Below, piece by piece: positions 7,339-15,604 of a stretch of DNA of 39,863 nucleotides; position 1 is the stretch's first letter, and every line of letters begins with the position of its first letter. Made by a program: the position numbers and the translations under genes. Origin of the DNA: Inquilinus limosus (lineage in GTDB: Bacteria > Pseudomonadota > Alphaproteobacteria > DSM-16000 > Inquilinaceae); NCBI RefSeq assembly GCF_002195995.1, contig NZ_NHON01000033.1, forward strand, positions 83 to 39,945, given 5' to 3'. The notes beneath the pieces were generated by a model. It had not been told where the DNA came from, searched no databases, and was given only the letters and a program-made list of their open reading frames with translations.

Positions 7339-8010
7339 TCAGCCCGGCTTGCCCGGTCTATCGGTCACGACCTTCAGCCGGACCAGGTCGTCATGGTCCA
7401 GCAGGCGGATGTCCGGCCCCGCGAAGCTGCGGGTGATGAACTCGGGATCGACCCCCATCTGCGCCACATAGGCGGCGATGAGATAGCCCGACAGCCGCAT
7501 CGCCTGCCGGATCTCCTCGGCATCGACGGCCCGGCCGACCCGGGCCTGGTCCACCGCCGGGCGATGGATGCCGAAGTCGCCGCCGTCCACGCGGCGCCGG
7601 ACGCCGCCGAGAAAGGCCAGGGTGCAGGCGGAGAAGCAGTTGGAGAACTGGGTCTCGGCCCGGCCGTCGACGTGACGGATCTTGACCCGCCCGACCACGG
7701 TGTCGAACCCGCCCTCGCGGAACATCTGTCCCAGCCGCGTGCCGTAGACGATCAGCCCGCCATGGGAGTTGAGCCGAACCAGCCGCGGCGGATCCGGGGT
7801 GCGCGCCAGGAAGGCCTCGAACCGTCCCGGGGTGCTGCGGTCGATCTCACCCTCGGCCAGGATCCAGAAGCAGGTGGCGCAGTCCTGCGCCGGTCCCTGG
7901 CGCTTGAACGTCATCGACGCCGCCGCCGCTGAGTGGGCCGCCGCCGCCCAGAGCAGCCCGGCCATCAGCATCAGCAGGCGGGCGGGGCGGAGGCGGTCTC
8001 GGTTCGGCAT
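7339..8010 (-). CDS. secreted ClpP/crotonase-fold protein
   Basis: A 223-residue protein with an N-terminal signal sequence (hydrophobic residues ~12-30, Ala-rich cleavage zone). The mature part has a ClpP-like core: LNSHGGLIVYGTRLGQMF corresponds to the oxyanion-side glycine motif, and SNCFSACTLAFLGG contains the Ser-Ala-Cys turn where ClpP-type proteases carry the catalytic serine; FGIHRPAV may supply the histidine. Similar periplasmic ClpP-fold proteins are common and mostly uncharacterised. The protease function is an inference. It stands alone on the minus strand. Confidence 0.7.
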   Translation of the reverse strand: MPNRDRLRPARLLMLMAGLLWAAAAHSAAAASMTFKRQGPAQDCATCFWILAEGEIDRSTPGRFEAFLARTPDPPRLVRLNSHGGLIVYGTRLGQMFREGGFDTVVGRVKIRHVDGRAETQFSNCFSACTLAFLGGVRRRVDGGDFGIHRPAVDQARVGRAVDAEEIRQAMRLSGYLIAAYVAQMGVDPEFITRSFAGPDIRLLDHDDLVRLKVVTDRPGKPG

Positions 8011-8079
8011 CGTCGGCGGCGGTGAGGGACACCGGAGCTTAGGCCGAAACGGGGCGCAGCGGAATGGCCGGCGCTCCGC

Positions 8080-8724
8080 TCAGCTCAGCGGCGGCGCGAC
8101 GAAGCGGCGATAGCCCTCGCGCTCCGCCAGCCGGGCGTGCCAGCGCTCCAGCTGCGGCAGCTCCGGCTTGGCCACGCCCTCGACCCCGAACCAGCGCCGG
8201 GCATAGGCGCCCAGCACGATGTCGGCCAGGGTGAAGACCTCGCCCTCCAGGAAGCGCCGGCCGGCCAGGTGGCGGTCGACAATGCCCCACAGCGCCGCCA
8301 CGGCGTCGACCGCTTCCTGGATCGCCGTCCCGTCGCGCTCCGCCGGCGGGGTGCGGACGAGGCCCCAGAACACCGGCCGCTCGGCCGGCTGCAGGGTCGA
8401 CAGGCTCCAGTCCAGCCAGCGGTCGACCCCGCCGCGGATCCTCGGGTCCGGCGGATACAGGGTTCCGCCCGCGCCATATTGCTGGGCCAGGTAGCGGATG
8501 ATGGCGTTGGACTCCCACAGCACGTAGTCGCCGTCCATCAGCAGCGGCACCTTGCCGTTCGGGTTCTTCGCCAGGTATTCGGGCGCGGTGTTCACGCCGA
8601 ACTGCATGCCGGCGTCGATCCGCTCATAGGCCAGGTCGAGCTCCTGGCAGCACCAGAGCACCTTCTGCACATTGACCGAATTGACCCGGCCCCAGAGGCG
8701 GATCTGCGGAGAGGGAGAGGGCAC
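8080..8724 (-). CDS. glutathione S-transferase family protein
   Basis: A 214-residue cytosolic GST. The N-terminal thioredoxin-like domain (residues ~7-85) shows LWGRVNSVNVQKVLWCCQEL, with a serine at the usual catalytic position, the cis-proline segment NPNGKVPLL and the glutathione-contacting WESNAIIRYLAQ. The all-helical C-terminal domain includes the N-capping box segment GEVFTLADIVLGAYARRW. It would conjugate glutathione to electrophiles, but the substrate is unknown. It shares its orientation with the MFS gene upstream, 27 bp away, so the two may be co-transcribed. Confidence 0.93.
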   Translation of the reverse strand: MPSPSPQIRLWGRVNSVNVQKVLWCCQELDLAYERIDAGMQFGVNTAPEYLAKNPNGKVPLLMDGDYVLWESNAIIRYLAQQYGAGGTLYPPDPRIRGGVDRWLDWSLSTLQPAERPVFWGLVRTPPAERDGTAIQEAVDAVAALWGIVDRHLAGRRFLEGEVFTLADIVLGAYARRWFGVEGVAKPELPQLERWHARLAEREGYRRFVAPPLS

Positions 8725-8751
8725 GGGGAGGCTCCTTGACCGGGGCGGGCA

Positions 8752-10056
8752 CTATGCCTTGCCCGTCCATGACGGCGCCGGGGCGCCGCGGAGATATCGG
8801 CCGACGACGAGGGCGATCGCCGCGGCGGCGGCCAGGCTGGCGGCCAGCAGGGCCATGCCGGCGGTGAAGCTGCCGGTCGATTCCTTGATCCAGCCGACCG
8901 CATAGGGCCCGACGAAGCCGCCGAGATTGCCGATCGAGTTGATCAGGGCGATGCCGCCGGCCGCCGCGGTGCCGCCCAGGAACACCGGCGGCATCGTCCA
9001 GAACGGCCCGAGCGTGGCGTAGATGCCGATCGCGGCGACGCCGAGGAACACCAGCGACAGGATGTTCGATGAGGCGGCGATGCTGCCGGCGAAGCCGATG
9101 GCGCTGACCAGCGCCGGCAGGGCGACATGCAGCACGCGTTCGCCGGTCTGGTCGCTGTGGCGGCCCCAGACCAGCATGGCGCCGGCGCTGACCAGATAGG
9201 GCAGGGCGATGATCCAGCCGGTCTGCAGCGTGGTGAAGCCCATGCCCTTGACGATCTGCGGCAGCCACAGGCCGATGCCGTAGAGCCCGATGACGATGCC
9301 GAAATAGACCAGGCCCAGCAGGATCACGCGGATGTCGGCCAGGGCCGGCCACAGCGCGTGCAGCGGCGGATGCGCCGCGGCGGCGCGGTCGCGGGCCAGG
9401 TCGGCGGCGATCGCGGCGCGTTCGGTGTCGTCGAGCCAGGGCGCCTTGGCAGGCCCGTCCGGCAGCCAGGCCAGCACCAGCAGGCCCAGCAGGCAGGCCG
9501 GCAGCCCCTCGATGATGAACAGCCACTGCCAGCCCTTGAGGCCGAACCAGAGATGGGTGCTGTCGAGGATCAGGCCGGAGACCGGGGCGCCGACGGCGCT
9601 TGCCAGCGGCACCGCGGCCATGAACAGGGCGACGAAGCGGGCCCGCCGCGCCGCCGGGAACCAGTAGGTCAGGTACAGGATCATGCCCGGCAGGAACCCG
9701 GCCTCGGCAGCGCCCAGGAGGAAGCGCAGGATGGTGTAGCCCCAGATCCCCTGGACGAAGGCCATGGCGGCCGAGATCAGCCCCCAGGTCACCATGATCC
9801 GGCAGATCCACAGCCGCGCCCCGACCTTCTCCAGGATCACGTTGCTCGGCACCTCGAACAGGAAGTAGCCGAAGAAGAAGGTCCCGGCGCCCCAGCCGAA
9901 GACATAGGGCGTGATGCCCAGGTCGGCGTTCATGGTCAGGGCGGCGAAGCCGACATTCACCCGGTCGAGGAAGCTGACCAGGTACAGCAGGATCATGAAG
10001 GGGATCAGGCGCAGGCTCACCTTGCGGTACAGCGCCTCGCGATCGGCTTCCGGCAC
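8752..10056 (-). CDS. MFS transporter, anion:cation symporter (ACS) family
   Basis: A 434-residue, 12-span major facilitator protein. The N-terminus, YRKVSLRLIPFMILLYLVSFLDRVNVGFAAL, is the hallmark of the ACS family, which imports organic anions such as hydroxylated aromatic acids, tartrate, glucarate or phthalate. FEVPSNVILEKVGARLWI in spans 2-3 and RFLLGAAEAGFLPGMILYLTYWFP in span 4 confirm it. I start at the GTG at 10056 because GGGAGG lies seven bases upstream; the frame is open much further but is not coding there. It is transcribed divergently from the serine hydrolase gene. The substrate is unknown. Confidence 0.93.
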   Translation of the reverse strand: MPEADREALYRKVSLRLIPFMILLYLVSFLDRVNVGFAALTMNADLGITPYVFGWGAGTFFFGYFLFEVPSNVILEKVGARLWICRIMVTWGLISAAMAFVQGIWGYTILRFLLGAAEAGFLPGMILYLTYWFPAARRARFVALFMAAVPLASAVGAPVSGLILDSTHLWFGLKGWQWLFIIEGLPACLLGLLVLAWLPDGPAKAPWLDDTERAAIAADLARDRAAAAHPPLHALWPALADIRVILLGLVYFGIVIGLYGIGLWLPQIVKGMGFTTLQTGWIIALPYLVSAGAMLVWGRHSDQTGERVLHVALPALVSAIGFAGSIAASSNILSLVFLGVAAIGIYATLGPFWTMPPVFLGGTAAAGGIALINSIGNLGGFVGPYAVGWIKESTGSFTAGMALLAASLAAAAAIALVVGRYLRGAPAPSWTGKA

Positions 10057-10209
10057 CTCGATCCTCCCACTCCGCCGCGCGATCTCCGCGACTCGTCGCC
10101 GAGCGTAGGAACGGATCGCCGATCGCGGAAGCCAAATCCGGTGATCCTGCCTATAAGGGAGTGTGATCGGACGGCCGCGGCCGAATCCGGCGAGACGGGA
10201 GGCGATGCG

Positions 10210-11724
10210 ATGACGGGTGGAGAGCTGCGCTGGTCGGCGGCGGCGGAGGCGGCGGCCGGGATCGCCGCGGCGTGGGGGCCGGGCGAACCCGGCGGCGGCG
10301 TCGCCGTGTTCGACGCGCGCGAGCTGCGGGTCGAGGCCTGCGGCGGCGTCGACAGCCTGGCCGGCGGCAGCGCCTTCTCCGGCGACACGGTGGTGCGCTA
10401 CGCCTCGGTCACCAAGCACGTCTTCGCGGCGCTGGCCCTCAGCCATGGCGGCATCGGCCTGGACGACCCGCTCGGCGGGCTGCTGCCCTCCCTGCGCGGC
10501 GACCTGGCGGCGGTCACCGCCGGAAGGGCGCTCGACATGACCGGCGGCCTGCCGGATCTCGGCGAGACCCTGTCGCTGCTCGGCGTGCCGCAGGGTGCGG
10601 CGGTGGGGCGGGAGGAGAGCCTGGAGGTCCTGTACCGCCTGACCGGCCTCAACTTCCCGTCGGGGCACGAGATCTCCTATTCCAACACCGGCTACCGGCT
10701 GCTCGACGCGGCGCTGCTGCGGCGCGGCACCGCCTTCGCCGATCTGGTGCGCGACCGCATCGCCGGGCCGCTCGGCATCGGCTTCCGGGTGCCGGAGACC
10801 TGGGTCGACCCGATCCGCGGCCTCGCCCCCGGCTACTGGAAGGACGGCACCGGCGCCTGGCAGCTCGCCACCTCCGGCCGGCACCTCTCGGCCTCGGGCT
10901 GCCTCACCGGCAGCCTGCACGACCTGGTGCGCTGGCAGCAGGCGGTGCTGTCCGATCGCGGCCCGGGGCAGGGCGTGCTGGCCCGGCTCGGCGCCCCCCG
11001 TCCCCTCGCCGACGGCCGGCCGACCGGCTATGGCCTCGGCCTCGCCTGGACACGGCTCGGCGCGCGCCGGCTGGTCGGGCATGGCGGCTCGCTGCTCGGC
11101 TACAAGACCCACTTCCTGCTGGATCCGGAGCAGGGCGTCGGCGCCGCCGTGGTCTCGAACCGCGAGGACACGGTCTCGCACGGCACGGCGCTGACACTGA
11201 TGGCGGCGCTGCTGGGCGAGGACCTGCCGCAGCGCGGCACCTCGATCCCGGACGGGCTGTATGTCGCGGAGCAGGGGCCGGAGTGGCTGGAGCTGAAGGA
11301 CGGCGTCGCCAGCTTCCTCGGCACCGGCGAGACGCTGTATCCCGGCGAGGATGGCTGGTCGGTCTCGCTCTCCGCCCATTTCCCGATGCGGCTGCGCTGG
11401 ACGGGCGCGGTGGTGGAGGGCGAGATCGGCCATGCCGCGCGCCGCTTCCGCCCGGTCGCGCCGGACGGCGTGCTGGACCGGGTGCAGGGCGAATGGCGCT
11501 GCCCGGAGTTCCATGCCGGCGTCACCATCGCCGGCGAGCGGCTGGTGATCGGCGCCGGCCCGGTCCGGATGTCGGCGCCGCTGCTGCCGCTGGGCGGCGG
11601 CCGGCTGCTGGCCGAGGGGCGCGAGGGCGCCTGGCCGCTGCGCATCGGCCTGGCCTTCGACGGCGACACCGCCCGGCTGGCGCTGAACCGCAGCCGGGTG
11701 CTGCGGTTCCGGCGGGCGATCTAA
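10210..11724 (+). CDS. serine hydrolase, beta-lactamase/D-aminopeptidase fold
   Basis: A 504-residue class C beta-lactamase-like (family S12) protein. The catalytic motifs are visible: SVTK at residues 66-69 (SxxK), YSN at 157-159 (YxN) and HGG at 291-293, the equivalent of KTG. After about residue 330 an extra beta-rich C-terminal region resembles the accessory barrels of D-aminopeptidase-type S12 enzymes. No signal peptide is evident, so it may act in the cytoplasm. The ATG follows GGGAGG. It is divergent from the ACS transporter, a hint that the transporter might import its substrate; this is only contextual. Confidence 0.87.
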   Translation: MTGGELRWSAAAEAAAGIAAAWGPGEPGGGVAVFDARELRVEACGGVDSLAGGSAFSGDTVVRYASVTKHVFAALALSHGGIGLDDPLGGLLPSLRGDLAAVTAGRALDMTGGLPDLGETLSLLGVPQGAAVGREESLEVLYRLTGLNFPSGHEISYSNTGYRLLDAALLRRGTAFADLVRDRIAGPLGIGFRVPETWVDPIRGLAPGYWKDGTGAWQLATSGRHLSASGCLTGSLHDLVRWQQAVLSDRGPGQGVLARLGAPRPLADGRPTGYGLGLAWTRLGARRLVGHGGSLLGYKTHFLLDPEQGVGAAVVSNREDTVSHGTALTLMAALLGEDLPQRGTSIPDGLYVAEQGPEWLELKDGVASFLGTGETLYPGEDGWSVSLSAHFPMRLRWTGAVVEGEIGHAARRFRPVAPDGVLDRVQGEWRCPEFHAGVTIAGERLVIGAGPVRMSAPLLPLGGGRLLAEGREGAWPLRIGLAFDGDTARLALNRSRVLRFRRAI

Positions 11725-11728
11725 GCCT

Positions 11729-12190
11729 ATGACGCCCGCCGAGTATGTCGACGAAATCGTAGTGCCGACTATCATTGAATTCAAAAGCATGCGCCGATCA
11801 CGACGGCACGCCTATCTCGCTTGCATCGCGGCATTCCATGTTAAGGATCACCTCAAGAAAGCGGGCGAGACAAGTATTGAGACGGCGATCCGGACAGCCG
11901 AGCCTCTCGCCTTCGATCTGGTTCGTGCAGTTTGCAATGGGACTAAGCACGTCAAAACCGATGCGACGCATCTGATCCCATTTCAGGCGGGCGACGATAT
12001 GGACCGACCCGCCGCTATCTGGGGTGAAGCTGCATTCGACGTCTCTCGTTGGGATGACGAGCATGGCGGTAGAGAGGTCGCGGCCGGGACAATCAATCTC
12101 GACATCTACGAGTGTGTGCAGGCCGTTCTCTTTGCCTTCAAGGCGAAGTTTCCTATCCATCTTGGCAATTGCGATCTAAGCGGAATTTAA
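11729..12190 (+). CDS. hypothetical protein, atypical composition
   Basis: A 153-residue protein with no domain I can name. It starts four bases after the preceding stop. Visible segments include RRHAYLACIAAFHVKDHLKK (helical), LVRAVCNGTKHVKTD and a C-terminal NLDIYECVQAVLFAFKAKF. Base composition and codon use are clearly less GC-rich than both neighbours (frequent att, aag, gat, third-position A/T), which suggests later acquisition. It lacks a signal peptide or membrane span. Confidence 0.65.
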   Translation: MTPAEYVDEIVVPTIIEFKSMRRSRRHAYLACIAAFHVKDHLKKAGETSIETAIRTAEPLAFDLVRAVCNGTKHVKTDATHLIPFQAGDDMDRPAAIWGEAAFDVSRWDDEHGGREVAAGTINLDIYECVQAVLFAFKAKFPIHLGNCDLSGI

Positions 12191-12311
12191 TAGAGGCGAA
12201 AGGCCACGACCCACAGCTACTTGCCCGGCTTCCCGTCCTCGCCGGATCGCGCCATGATCCCCCGGCCGGGGCCCGGAAGGGGCGGCCGCCGGCGGAGCGA
12301 AAGGACATCCG

Positions 12312-13172
12312 ATGCAACCGACCATCGCCGTCATCGCCCCCGGGGCGATGGGCAGCGGCGTCGCCCGGCGCCTGGCCGAGCATGGCGCCGCCGTTCCGAC
12401 CCTGCTCGACGGCCGCAGCGCCGCCACCGTCGCCCGCGCCAGGGCCGCAGGCATGCAGGCGGCCGACGAGGCCGCGGTCGCCGCCGCCGACATCATCCTG
12501 TCGATCGTGCCCCCGGCCGAGGCGCTGGGCCTGGCCGGGCGGCTGGCGCCGGCCCTGCGCGCCGCGCCGCGCAAGCCGGTCTATGTCGACTGCAACGCCG
12601 TCAATGTCGCGACGGTGCAGGCGGTCGCCACCATCGTCGCGCCGACCGGCGCCGGCTTCGCCGATGGCGGCATCATCGGCGGCCCGCCCGTGCCCGGCGG
12701 ATCCGGGCCGGTGCTGTACCTGGCCGGGCCGGACGCGGCGCGGCTCGGCGTGCTGCGCGACCTCGGCCTGCGCCTCCAGGTGCTGGACGGGCCGGTCGGC
12801 GCCGCCTCGGCCCTGAAGATGAGCTATGCCGGCATCACCAAGGGCCTGACCGGCCTGGCCGCCGCCATGATCCTGGGGGCGGAGCGGAACGGCGCCGGGC
12901 CGGCGCTGCACGCCGAGCTGGCGGCCAGCCAGCCGCAGCTGCTGGCCCGGTTCGGCAAGGGCCTGCCGGACATGTACGCCAAGGCCTATCGCTGGGTGGC
13001 GGAGATGCGCGAGATCGCCGACTTCCTTGGCCCCGACGACCCGGCCCGGCTGATCTACGAGGGCATGGCCGGGCTGTATGAGCGCCTGGCCGCCGACATG
13101 GCGGGAGAGAAGCGGGACATCGCCGCGCTGGACGCCTTCCTGGACACGGACAAGGCCGACGCGGCGGCGTGA
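12312..13172 (+). CDS. NAD(P)-binding beta-hydroxyacid dehydrogenase-like protein (DUF1932 C-terminal domain)
   Basis: A 286-residue protein of the 6-phosphogluconate/3-hydroxyisobutyrate dehydrogenase superfamily. The N-terminal Rossmann domain carries GAMGSG (residues 11-16) and VDCNAVNVAT, and the substrate-site glycines appear as DGGIIGGPP. K169 in ALKMSYAGITKG is at the position of the catalytic lysine. The C-terminal half matches the DUF1932 subgroup, whose substrates are mostly unknown. The ATG has AAGGA upstream. It appears to be a single-gene unit between a hypothetical gene and the periplasmic amidohydrolase. Confidence 0.88.
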   Translation: MQPTIAVIAPGAMGSGVARRLAEHGAAVPTLLDGRSAATVARARAAGMQAADEAAVAAADIILSIVPPAEALGLAGRLAPALRAAPRKPVYVDCNAVNVATVQAVATIVAPTGAGFADGGIIGGPPVPGGSGPVLYLAGPDAARLGVLRDLGLRLQVLDGPVGAASALKMSYAGITKGLTGLAAAMILGAERNGAGPALHAELAASQPQLLARFGKGLPDMYAKAYRWVAEMREIADFLGPDDPARLIYEGMAGLYERLAADMAGEKRDIAALDAFLDTDKADAAA

Positions 13173-13295
13173 CATCGGACAAGGCGGGCCTTCCCGGCCG
13201 GCGCCCGGGCACGGCCGGGTGCCGGAGCGGGCTTGACAGGGTGCGGCAACGGGCGAATGGTTTAAGCCTAAAACAAATCGCCGGGGGGAATTGCC

Positions 13296-14981
13296 GTGCG
13301 CCTGAGACTCCTCGCAACGGCCTTCTGCCTTGCGGTCGCGCTGCCCCTGGCGGCGCGGGCCGCCGAGATGGCGGACACGGTCTACCTCAACGGTAAGGTC
13401 TATACGGCCGATGCCGGCGACTCGGTGGTCCAGGCCTTCGCGGTGTCGGGCGGCCGGTTCCTGGCGGTCGGCAGCGACGACGAGGTCCGCCGCCATGCCG
13501 GGCAAGGCACCCGGGTGGTCGACCTCCACGGCCGTTTCGTCAGCCCCGGCCTGGCCGACGGCCATTTCCACAATGAGGGTGGGGGCGGCGGCATCGACCT
13601 GTCGCATGCGCGCAGCCTGCAGGAGCTGCTGACCATCGTCGCCAACGGCGCCGCCGCGGCGCAGCCGGGCACACTGCTGGTCTCCAACTCCGACTGGCAT
13701 GAGGCCCAGCTGAAGGAGCAGCGCCTGCCGACGGCGGCCGAGCTCGACGAGGCGGCGCCGAACAACCCGGTGGTGCTGGTGCGCGGCGGCCACTCGATCA
13801 TCCTCAGTGCCGGGGCGCTGAAGCGGTTCAACATCACCCCCGACACGCCGGTGCCGGCCGGCGGGCAGATCAGCCGCGACAAGGACGGCGCCCTGACCGG
13901 CGAGATCTTCGACACCGCCAAGGCGCTGGTGCCGCTGCCGGCGCCGAAGCCGCTGGCGATGGACGACATCGTCGCCACCCAGCGGGCCTTGAACGCCTAC
14001 GGCATCACCGCCGTGCGCATCCCCGGCTCCTACAAGGGCGACATGCTGGAGGCGCTGCGGCTGTGGCGCCAGGCGGCAACGGACCACGCCCTGACGCTGC
14101 GCTACACCGTCTACATGCCGGGCTTCGGCTTCCGCACGCCGCAGCAGGTCGACGACGCCATCGCCCGATGGGGCGTCAAACAGGACGAGGGCGACGATTT
14201 CGTCCGCATCGGCGGCATCAAGCTGATCGTCGATGGCGGCTTCGAGGGCGGCCACCTGTCCCGGCCGTATCAGGAGCCCTACGGCAAGGGCGGCACCTAT
14301 GCCGGCCTGACCGTGTCCCCGCCCTCCGCCTATGAGGCGGTGGTGAGGGAGATCAACCGCCAGGGCTGGCGCCCCACCACCCATGCGGTGGGCGACGCGG
14401 CGGTGGACGAGGTGCTGACCGCCTATGAGAAGGCCGATGCCGACACGCCCATCGCCGGCAAGCGCTGGGCCATCGAGCATGCCTTCGTCGTGCGGCCCGA
14501 CCTGGTGAAGCGGATGCAGGCGATGAAGCTGATGGTCTCGGCCCAGGACCATCTCTACCTGGCCGCCCCGGTACTGAAGCGGTACTGGGGCGAGGACATC
14601 GCCGACGAGGTGACGCCGGTGAAGACCTTCCTCGACGCCGGCCTGCTGGTGGCGGGCGGCACGGATTCGCCGGTGATCCCGTTCAATCCCTTCTGGGAGC
14701 TGTATCATTTCGCCAGCCGCGACACGATTTCCGACGGCGTCTACGGCGCCGACCAGAAGATCGCCTCGCGGACCCTGCTGCTGCGGCTCGACACCATCAA
14801 TTTCGCCAGGCTGATCGGCGAGGACGACCATCGCGGCTCGATCGAGCCCGGCAAGCTGGCCGATTTCGTCATCCTGACCGACGACTTCCTGACCGTCCCG
14901 GTCGAGAGGATCCAGGACATGAAGGCGCTGGCGACCTATGTCGGCGGCCAGGAAGTGTACCGGGATCCGGGCTACAGATAG
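13296..14981 (+). CDS. periplasmic amidohydrolase, YtcJ-like (Amidohydro_3)
   Basis: A 561-residue metal-dependent hydrolase. It begins at a GTG (13296) behind GGGGGA and has a signal peptide (residues 1-22, ARA-AE cleavage), so it acts in the periplasm. The small beta-domain strand TVYLNGKVYTADAG precedes the barrel. Metal ligands are recognisable: H90 and H92 in LADGHFHN, the histidine of THAVGDAAVD, the histidine of AIEHAFV, and the aspartate of GGTDSPV. The C-terminus IEPGKLADFVILTDD is the usual closing of the family. It hydrolyses C-N bonds of an unknown amide, carbamate or cyclic substrate. Confidence 0.9.
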   Translation: MRLRLLATAFCLAVALPLAARAAEMADTVYLNGKVYTADAGDSVVQAFAVSGGRFLAVGSDDEVRRHAGQGTRVVDLHGRFVSPGLADGHFHNEGGGGGIDLSHARSLQELLTIVANGAAAAQPGTLLVSNSDWHEAQLKEQRLPTAAELDEAAPNNPVVLVRGGHSIILSAGALKRFNITPDTPVPAGGQISRDKDGALTGEIFDTAKALVPLPAPKPLAMDDIVATQRALNAYGITAVRIPGSYKGDMLEALRLWRQAATDHALTLRYTVYMPGFGFRTPQQVDDAIARWGVKQDEGDDFVRIGGIKLIVDGGFEGGHLSRPYQEPYGKGGTYAGLTVSPPSAYEAVVREINRQGWRPTTHAVGDAAVDEVLTAYEKADADTPIAGKRWAIEHAFVVRPDLVKRMQAMKLMVSAQDHLYLAAPVLKRYWGEDIADEVTPVKTFLDAGLLVAGGTDSPVIPFNPFWELYHFASRDTISDGVYGADQKIASRTLLLRLDTINFARLIGEDDHRGSIEPGKLADFVILTDDFLTVPVERIQDMKALATYVGGQEVYRDPGYR

Positions 14982-15173
14982 GGATACTGGTGGGTTGGCG
15001 AGAGTCACGGCCTATTCCTTTTGCCTCTCCCGCTTACGAGACCTTTCCAGAGTTCCCAACACCGTCATTGCTGTGGATGTTCATTAATTCGTTGATCGTT
15101 TCGGAGGCTGAAGAAGCCGCTCTCAATGCATGGTCAGCCGCTATGACCAGCAGATTCAGCCTTGCTCAATGGA

Positions 15174-15241
15174 GCTGTGGGTAAGCTGCCTGCCGCAGCG
15201 ACCTTCAAGAGTCAGGCGTAGGCTGGCAGCTTACCCACAGC
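15174..15241. repeat. 17-bp perfect inverted repeat (large palindrome)
   Basis: Positions 15174-15190 (GCTGTGGGTAAGCTGCC) are perfectly complementary to 15225-15241, separated by 34 bp. It does not resemble the other repeat family in this window. No U-run follows, so it is not a standard terminator. It may be a small non-autonomous element or a remnant. Confidence 0.75.
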
Positions 15242-15287
15242 GGCCGTCAGCGCCGCTCTCCCTTGACTTTGAGTATCCCGCCCACCC

Positions 15288-15325
15288 CTGGATGGATTCG
15301 TCGGCTTCGCCTCCTCGCAATGACG
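15288..15325. repeat. partial copy (one arm) of the palindromic repeat
   Basis: The segment CTGGATGGATTCGTCGGCTT and following, up to CGCAATGACG, matches the right arm of the elements at 15496-15583 and 19064-19151, with a short deletion (the TTGC before TTCGTCGG is shortened). The left arm is missing. Confidence 0.75.
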
Positions 15326-15495
15326 GCGAGGGTGCAGGTGTTGTGAAAAGGTCCCGCGTGGCGGGTGAGGGCGGGCCTCGACCTCGACAAAACCCCCTCA
15401 CCCGGAGGTGCCGAGCGCCTCCGGCCTCTCCCGCAAGCGGGAGAGGCAAAAGGAGCAGTTCTGACCTCTTGGGGCCGCTTCTCTTCAACCCACAC

Positions 15496-15583
15496 CGTCA
15501 TTGCGAGCGCAGCGAAGCAATCCATGCAGCAACTCGTGCGGGACGATGGATTGCTTCGTCGGCTTCGCCTCCTCGCAATGACG
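15496..15583. repeat. palindromic intergenic repeat, full copy 1
   Basis: The left arm CGTCATTGCGAGCGCAGCGA continues into AGCAATCCAT and is matched by ATGGATTGCTTCGTCGGCTT continuing to CCTCGCAATGACG. The arms pair over about 30 bases with a few mismatches, around a ~20-nt loop. It is nearly identical to the copy at 19064-19151 except for the loop, as expected of a dispersed REP-like element. Confidence 0.85.
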
Positions 15584-15604
15584 ATGTGAAGAAGCCCGGG
15601 GCGG

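Larger units (their letters stand above)
14982..15604. other. gene-poor gap with repeats
   Basis: No open frame here has convincing coding character or a ribosome-binding site. The first ~170 bp are less GC-rich than the surroundings. The rest holds a 68-bp palindrome (15174-15241), half of a palindromic repeat (15288-15325), a stretch of CCCTCACCC and CCTCTCCC-type short hairpins (about 15358-15450) and a full palindromic repeat (15496-15583). Confidence 0.7.

Noticed and set aside
9127-10209. Plus-strand open frame running in phase into the serine hydrolase, suggesting a longer or fused protein
   Set aside because: The upstream part is antisense to the MFS gene and has shadow-type composition; the hydrolase has its own ATG at 10210 with GGGAGG.
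10057-11790. Minus-strand extension upstream of the MFS protein
   Set aside because: It is antisense to the serine hydrolase, low in complexity, and the MFS gene has a GTG with a strong ribosome-binding site at 10056.
12153-15008. 951-codon minus-strand open frame
   Set aside because: It lies antisense to two well-supported genes (dehydrogenase and amidohydrolase), with typical shadow composition (Gln, His, Val, Arg-rich) and no domain.
14990-15184. 64-codon plus-strand frame after the amidohydrolase
   Set aside because: It has no ribosome-binding site or recognisable motif and runs into a palindrome, so I treat it as non-coding.
15288-15583. Closely spaced repeat units resembling a short CRISPR array
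   Set aside because: The repeats are palindromic arms of one REP-like element, not direct repeats with regular spacers, and no cas gene is present.
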